Of a DNA stretch of 64,000 nt, positions 57,170 to 64,000 are shown one piece after another. The stretch covers positions 1,798,001 to 1,862,000 of the forward strand of contig NC_089448.1 of assembly GCF_026210795.1 (NCBI RefSeq). Reading direction: 5' to 3'. Below the pieces are notes generated by a model. That model worked only from the letters and a program-made list of their open reading frames with translations, was not told the origin of the DNA and searched no databases. Origin of the DNA: Rhizophagus irregularis (taxonomy: Eukaryota; Glomeromycota; Glomeromycetes; Glomerales; Glomeraceae). Numbering within the stretch: the first letter of the stretch is position 1; each line of letters starts with the position of its first letter. A program made the translations under genes and the position numbers.

Positions 57170-58390
57170 AATTTTTTTTTTGGTAATTGAACTTTCATTA
57201 CATAGAAAGAAAGAATAATTTGGTATTTTTATAAATAGTAGCTTTGATCTTAATCATTATGGAACTATCAAATTTCTTTTCGTCTTAAATGTATTTATAT
57301 ATCTTACACAGCGGAAGTTGAGCCTATGATCGATATTTAACGCTTTTATCTAATCTTTAACGTTAACTGGATAAACATTGGTCGCTTAACCAACGGTTGT
57401 TATAAAACCTAGACCGTGGCTAGGAAGACAGTTCTCCTGTTGGAGGAGAAGGCTTGAAGGGATATATAACTAAAGAAATAAAAATTATATTTACTCGGTC
57501 AGAGCAAAAGTTATGTTTTTACCATTGTACGAGTTGAAAGTAACATCAAAATTTCAACTACCATCTGTCCTCAGTTCGTTAAGTTCGCTAGTAAGCGTGC
57601 AAACAAATCTTGGAATCGATGCTTACCTTTGATCTCTAAATTCTCTAATATATTTTTATTTAAATGACTTGTCGATATACAATTTTATGATTTTTTACGA
57701 TTTTTGAATTTTTTTTTCCTTATTTTTTTTTAGGCCAAAATTATAAAATTTGGCCAGAATTATAATAAAAATTACAAATCACATGATATGTATATCTGAT
57801 ATTACTACTTATAATTCTGGCCAAGTCTTTGTCCAGGCTGTGATTCCCTGTGTTAAACGCTTAAAGCATCCTTACATTTAATATAAACTTTTGACGAAAT
57901 TAAGATTAATATTTGAGTAACTCCGGCCAAATTTTAATGCCAGCCGGAATTAAGTTTTAACCTATTAGAAATTCAGTCAACTTGGTTGATAGGCGATAAT
58001 ATCTATCTTAGGTAGAGTTTAATCCAGGGTAAACATTCAAATAAACTGATCAAAATCCAGGATGCATCCAGGGTAGTATACCCTAGATTTTTGATCAGCT
58101 TCATATTGATGTAATAATAATAAAAATTAGTATTGCCATTTTCAATAACACAAAATTATTTTTTTTATGTAAGATTTTTTTCACACTCATAAATCATGGC
58201 TATTAAAATCCACGAGGGCTTTTTGAAGCCTATACCACTTTTTCTAATTGTGAGTCAAAGATAATTCAAGAGCTTGTTATGAATTACACGTTTATTATTT
58301 TCAATACGATAACAAGGAAATAATTAGTAAAGTACATATATTGGGTCTTAACATTTAAAAAAATATTTACAAAAAGTCTATTATGTAACA
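57170..58390. other. Intergenic region with inverted repeats
   Basis: 57730-57965 carries ggccaaaattataaaatttg, ataattctggccaag and aactccggccaaattt blocks of the same type as in 1740-1810 and 48270-48450. 58044-58099 is a foldback: actgatcaaaatccagg against cctagatttttgatcag. No gene seen. Confidence 0.5.
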
Positions 58391-58394
58391 TAAA

Positions 58395-59389
58395 TTAATG
58401 GGTAATGATTTCCATATTTGAAATTTCTGTGTCATTAATTTTTCGATCATTATCTTCATTCTCATCATCATCTTTAATCTCATCATTCTCATGGTTCCTA
58501 TCATCATCATCATTCTCATTTTTTAATACAGTGCTTGCACATTCAAAGAATGATAATCTTTTCATCGACACAACTATTATTTTATCATTATCAATAACTT
58601 GGCTGCGGATTTGATCGCTAGAGGATAAAATAGAGAATATATGATCATCAGTACTTTGAATAGATTTCACGGTCTTCTTGACGATCGGCCTTTACCTTCA
58701 ATGGCATGAACAATTTCAGCATCGATGGTGATTAAGTAAGATAGCAAAATGTATGTTATGCATTTCACAGTCATCGATGGACCTTCTTCTGTAATTTCAA
58801 ATATATCCAAAATAGTGAAAAGATGAAAGATGAAAGATATTATTAATCGTAAAAAATTCCAGTACGTAACAGCTGTGAATAATATTCTCTTGCTTCTAAT
58901 ATCTAAAGACAATTGAGAAGCATTTTTATTGGCATTTTTTAATATAAGGATTAATCATGTGGTCACATATATATCAATAAAAAAAGTCCGTGACAATTCC
59001 TCCAACATCGTAAGGGGCAATATCAATAAATTTGTAATAACAAATAGATGTTTCACTTACGGAAATATATTCGACAGATATTTGTCGAATTATTAGATAT
59101 GGAATCTTTAAAAATAATTATTGATCGATACTCAGTTATTATTGTTTTAAAATGAAAAAGGAAGAAAAATATCATATTTAACAGAAAATTTACCGTAAAT
59201 GCAGTTCTAATTACAAATAATAAAATGCATATCCGTTTATCCCAGTCTTTACTTTTCATATCTATTTGCCTTATCCTCCATAACAATAAGAAAGCTGTTA
59301 ATGATAATCTCGATATGATGTTTCCGATAAACATAACGTATATAGAGGCAGTGCATTAAAGGATTGTAGCAACTTTCGGAGTCATATAA
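58395..59389 (-). pseudogene. Multi-pass membrane protein pseudogene
   Basis: After an acceptor (gatttgcag) the first exon piece reads YDSESCYNPLMHCLYIRY (59389 on). A one-base shift then leads to FIGNIISRLSLTAFLLLWRI...KDWDKRICILLFVIRTAFTV, with two hydrophobic helices. The next segment (58912-58680) has RILFTAVTYWNFLRLIISFI and TYILLSYLITIDAEIVHAIEG, two or three helices. A second frame break near 58672 precedes a hydrophilic acidic tail (DDDDRNHENDEIKDDDENED) ending at 58395. The layout (helices, Arg-rich loops, acidic cytosolic tail) resembles a polytopic receptor-like or transporter-like fungal protein, but I cannot name it. Two frameshifts make it a pseudogene. Confidence 0.55.
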
Positions 59390-59394
59390 CTGCA

Positions 59395-61080
59395 AATCAT
59401 ACCAAAATTGCGCACGATTTGACCAAAATTGAAAATAATTTTAAGAATACTTGAAGCATGTGTTTTACGTATTTTATATGAAATTATCGAAACTATCATA
59501 TTGTGAATGCATATCTTTAAAAAGGGATAAAAGTAGTAAAATCATTAATTAACATTTAACACTAGAGAGTTCTCTTGCTTTAGACTCAAGGTCTTCACTT
59601 AGTCTTTAATCTAAATTTTATTATAAAATTAATATCTTACTATAATAGCTGTTCCAAAGCCAACATATGCTTGAATCTGATAAAATTCATTTCGATTTTT
59701 AGACTTGAATGAAAAAAAAAAAATAATTATGAGAGAATGTGGAGCGTATCTTCTTAAGTTCTAAAAATTTTATTCATTCATTTTCTAAAAGAGAATGAAT
59801 AATATCAATAGGGTCAATCCACTTTGATAAAATTCGGAACACATTTATTTCGGTAATTACTTATTTATTACAATTACAACACCCTTGTGATTACGACTAC
59901 ATATGAGTACACATCACATAGTTACGTAATCACGTAGTTATGTAGTCATATGACTTGAAATTACTACACGAGTACGTAATACAATCGTTGTACTCACGTA
60001 CTCACGTACCAATCATTAATTGTATTAGCTGTATAACGACCCAGTTTCGGCAAATTTTTTTAAAACTTTTTTTTTTTTCAAAAGGCAATTCAGCGTGCTT
60101 TTTATTAAATTTATTCAATTTATTTAAACGTACCATTTTTCTTTATTTACAGAAATGCTGGCGTTTTTGGACTCTTAAAATTGACAAAGTAATTCAACTT
60201 TTTTTAATATTCATAATATTAACATTTCCTTTTATTTAACGTTGTCTTTTTATTTAACTTATTCTTTCATTTATAGAAATGTGTGCTTGGATTTCTTAAA
60301 GCTTAATCAAGGAAATAAAGAAATATATCACTACAATTATTAACCAAGTAGAACTAATATAAGTCCCATTAAACCCAAAAATAAAATAATGAATGAGATA
60401 TATTTTTCACACTGTTATGATTATCATATCAAAAACAAAGCATTAAAGCAAGGATTTCATATATTACGAATCACCTTCTTAGAAATGTTTTAGGATACTG
60501 AGTTAAGTGTTTTATAGAAATTTTTTTTTTGCTTTTTTATTGTTTAATATTTATTCTTTTTTATTTTTGTTTTTTAAACAGTTTCAAATAACACAAATGA
60601 AACCAAAAAGGAATTTACCGTTAAAAAATTTTTAGATCATTTTTATATTATTGTATTAGCCGATATGTACTGTATCTTTTATACGATCATTTGATATCTG
60701 AAGTAAATTACATCATTGTGGATTCTTGATTAATCATTACGCTTTTTTTGGTTAGTTAATTTTCAATTTAGGTGAGTTGAATACTTCTCGGTTACAAAAT
60801 AAATTCACAGCTACTGTATTTTTTAGAATTTTAACATTTTAATAACATTTAATTATGGAAATGATCTTGATGATTATATAACTAATAAATCTATAAAAAT
60901 TATTTTCAACAACTTTTTTAGAAATTGTATAAACATGGTTATACCAACTTTTTACAATAAAGTTTTGTTTCAAACGCGTTCAAAAACTTTTCAATTTTAC
61001 TTTCAATCGCGTTTTTTCATATTCTGTTTCATTTTCATATTCGCAAAAAAACAAATTTAAAAAAATTATCTACAAAACTA
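59395..61080. other. Intergenic region
   Basis: Short repeated acgtagt/cacgtactcacgtac words at 59920-60015. Two intron-end-like ttatttacagaaatgctggc / tttatagaaatgtgtgc segments lie at 60140-60300, similar to each other but without a shared frame. No gene supported. Confidence 0.4.
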
Positions 61081-61082
61081 AA

Positions 61083-63986
61083 ATGTCTGATTTAGAAAAA
61101 ACAACTGATTTAGAAATCATTAACATTAGTTCTGAGGTAAAATAATTTAATATTTTAATATTTATAATACAAGATTTTAAAAAGTTTCCTATTATTTTAG
61201 AGTGAAGATCAAGAGTTCTCATTGCCACGAGAACTTGTTCATAATGAGGAAAAACTGGAGAAAACATTAGCTTTAATCAATACTATATATCATATAACTG
61301 ATATTCGCCATTCTTTATTTCCCATTGAATATCCTGATAGTTCAAACAATGGAATTGCAAATGTTTTTCACGTTGAAAACTGGACTAATAAAAAGGCTGT
61401 ATTTAGTGATGTAAATGATGGAGGTTTATTTTAATTATTTTGTCTTTTAATTGTTAATTAAATTAATATTGCTAATTATTTTTACTATTATTTATTTTAA
61501 GATTCAGTATAGTCTTGGAAAGCCTAGTGGTGCTCATTCTAATGTCCCTTGCCTGTTTTTGGGAGTAAAGTGCAAAGATGAAAAAAAAACTTGTCAAGGT
61601 GTAAAGTTCTGCAGTATTGCTGCACCTGATCTTATAAACATGACTCATACTGTAGTAGATCCCGATGTAGACTTTTCTTCAAGAAATCCCAGCTTCTTTA
61701 CATTATCTTCTTTACATCAAATTCGATTAAATACACAAGAGTAATTATTTGTTATTATAGTTTTTATTTCATGTTGAATATTTACAAATAATAATTTAAT
61801 CAAATTTTTCAATTTTAACTGAAGGGAATATCTTGCTGCGATTAAAACTAAATGTTGTTATAATAATTATACGTGTAATGGAAAACCTGTGGTAAAATAT
61901 CACAAAACTAATAGATGTAACATCAATCAGTACTTTATTGGTTGCAGTTTATATACCTTTGGCACATGACATAGATATATAAGTGGTAAACCTAACATTG
62001 ATGAAGATCTTTTGAAAGAATTATTTAGAAATGAAGAACGAATTAGTACAATTGAGGTAATTTAATATTTTTTCAGTTTTATTATTTTGTAATAAATTCT
62101 AATATTTATTTATTTATTCATATAGGATGATAAAAAATGTTTTACTATTATCCCCAGTGCATCTAAAAAACAGGAGTGTCGTAAGTAATTATTAAAATCA
62201 TCAATGTTTAATATTTTTTAAACAATAAATTTTCCTATTTTTATATAGCAATTCCTCACGTTAAAGATGGAAAAATTGAAGCATTACCACTTGTAAAAAC
62301 TGGATGTAATGTCATATTCCATAAATATGAACCATTAGATTTAGAATCATGTCCATATATAGTTATGGTTGTAAAAAACACTCACTCACATCCACCACCT
62401 CCTCCTCATCGAATACCTGTTCATTTACAAGAAAATGTAAAAAATTTAATTAAAAATTCAAATGATCTTTTAAACGATACTACTCCACGAAAATTAATTT
62501 CAGGTATAAGATATTTGATTTTTCTTTTTCTTTTATTTTATTGTTAATAATTAAATTTGTTTTTTAAAAAGGCCCATTAATAAAAGCTGTTTTTGGAGAA
62601 ATTGTCTTATCAGATATTCATGCTTCAATGAATAATATTGATAAACTTCGTAATATTGTAATGAAAGAACAGAGATTATTACATCCACATGGACAAGGAA
62701 TTATGGGAGTAGTTCATGCTTTTAATCAAAATGAAGCAAATTTACGTGATTATATTCAAAGAATTAGTAAGTATTAAATTAAAAAATGCTTAACTGTTAA
62801 TAAATTTTGAAGATAATAATATAATTATTATTATTATTTATTTTTACTAGTATTCACAGATAGTGAAACGTTGTAATTTTATGTATGATTGAACTACAGG
62901 CTATTCATATGTCAAAATTCAAATATTTTATGGTAGATATGTCATACAAACGTGTATTTGGAGAAATGAATGAATTTGAGTTTAATGCTTATGATGAAGA
63001 TAATCATAGCAGTAAGTAGTTAAAATTCTCAGCTTTAATTTTAATTTTAAATGTAAATTAATAATTTTTTTTTTGTTTAGTTGTAACATTTTGTAGAATT
63101 TTTACAAATGGAAGTGATTCTAAAATATACCAATGCATGTTTATGACTTTTTTTGAAGTTTATGAAAATTTAACAGGAGAAAAGCCAACTTTTTATCATT
63201 TTAATTCAGAAAAGAAAGGATGGGCAGCTATAATTGTGGATCTTGATAAAGGTCAAGCTAAAGGATTATCTTTAGCTTTAAATTCTTTATGTAATTCTAT
63301 AAGTGCTGAGCAACATTTACTTTATACTTTAAAGTCTTGTTTAGTTCATTTTGAAAGGTAAAAATAAGTTTCTTTTATTCATTTACAAATCAATTGTTAA
63401 TAATTATTTTATTTGTATTAATATAGAAATGTAAGAAATTCTAAATATTCTGATGAAAGCAAGTTTTTAATGCGTCAGCTTCCAAAAGCCAAAACCAAAG
63501 ATGACGTGAATTTTATATTTGAGCAGTTAGAGGTTATTGGTGATGAAAAAATTAACGGTAAATAATTTAAATTTGGATTATTTATATTGTCAGTTTGTCA
63601 CTAATATAATTTTCTAAAAAATAGATTGGATAGCTGAATACCAAACACCATGGATCTTAGCATCACTAAATCACAATTTTTCATTAATGGATCATGATAT
63701 TTGGATGACTACCCCTTTTGATACTAATGTATCCGAATGTTCACATGCAAATGTAAATAGAGAAGGGACGCGATTGAGATTAAAAACTGCAATATTTCAG
63801 TAAGTTATTTTAATTAAATAATCTTTTAATATATTTTATAATTATTAACAAAATTATTTTTTAGTTCATGGAACTATGATCTAACATTATATAGACGTTT
63901 TCATAACTACCAGCAGTATAATATCCCTATGTCAAGCAAGGATAAAAGTGGTACAAAACGAAAAATAGAGGCTAATAAGCGAAAAG
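61083..63986 (+). pseudogene. MULE-like transposase gene with zinc-binding N-terminus, broken, 3' end beyond window
   Basis: Exon chain by GT/AG: 61083-61136, 61201-61410, 61502-61740, 61825-62056, 62126-62180, 62249-62503, 62572-62766, 62851-63011, 63081-63357, 63427-63557, 63625-63799, 63865-63986, continuing off the edge. The N-terminal half has cysteine-rich segments (VKCKDEKKTCQGVKFC, TKCCYNNYTC) and CPYIVMVVKNTHSHPPPPP, whose Cys...HxH spacing suggests a WRKY-GCM1/FLYWCH-type finger. The C-terminal part has MULE-style catalytic blocks: FMVDMSYKRVFGE (first Asp), AAIIVDLDKGQAKGL (second Asp) and TNVSECSHANVNREG (putative Glu region). Two lesions: TGA at 61967-61969 where Trp is expected (FGT-stop-HRYIS), and a one-base frameshift at about 62871 (ETL/VILCMIE). 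Possibly a dead autonomous element or a decayed domesticated gene; no terminal repeats are visible within the window. Confidence 0.65.
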
Positions 63987-64000
63987 GTAATTATTAATAT

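Noticed and set aside
59955-60239. 94-codon frame
   Set aside because: Crosses two acceptor-like sites and T-runs; composition matches translated poly-T background.

Overview
The window is AT-rich eukaryotic DNA. Protein genes are split by short introns with gtaag/gtatg donors and T-rich tracts ending in tag/cag. Several things point to a fungal genome of the arbuscular mycorrhizal type (Glomeromycota, most like Rhizophagus): lineage-expanded F-box/leucine-rich proteins, tyrosine-kinase-like (TKL) kinases with zinc-ribbon N-termini, a Crinkler-like N-terminal remnant, a secreted GH27 alpha-galactosidase, small secreted proteins, and a very high load of short inverted-repeat elements. The species call is inference; no marker gene is present. 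I see no tRNA, rRNA or CRISPR.

Layout. 0-6.5 kb: repeat-rich, with minisatellites, a chain of intron-like modules and two short transposon-like elements, and no supported protein gene. 6.5-8.8 kb: intact 14-exon alpha-galactosidase (minus). 9-13.6 kb: MITE-like elements, one small hydrophobic secreted or membrane protein (10.1-10.5 kb), and a nested 1.1 kb element with a minisatellite arm. 14.8-19.9 kb: two two-exon small secreted proteins (minus), a Crinkler-like remnant and an hAT-like MITE. 22-30 kb: LRAT-domain pseudogene, MITE, pseudogene of unknown family, two F-box pseudogenes and one intact F-box gene. 31-34 kb: inverted-repeat element and a decayed multi-exon gene. 34.4-40.6 kb: two divergently transcribed TKL kinase genes; the first carries a TTAA-flanked MITE inside an intron. 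42-44.4 kb: second copy of the 10.8 kb element and a kinase exon remnant. 44.6-54 kb: intact F-box gene, intact LRAT-domain gene and second F-box/LRR paralogue. 55-64 kb: decayed genes (unknown, membrane protein, MULE-like transposase running off the edge) and a Tyr/Lys/Asp/His tandem-repeat secreted protein with Kex2-like sites.

The main structural theme is duplication followed by decay. The LRAT + F-box-A + F-box-B set occurs twice (about 22.2-29.9 kb and 44.6-53.9 kb). One copy keeps the LRAT and F-box-A genes intact while the other has frameshifted and deleted versions. The order is reconciled by inverting the LRAT/F-box-A pair. Intact genes probably act separately: galactoside hydrolysis outside the cell, kinase signalling and F-box substrate recognition inside it. 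No operon-like logic is expected. Splice coordinates are my own manual reading of GT/AG sites and frame; none has been tested against transcripts.
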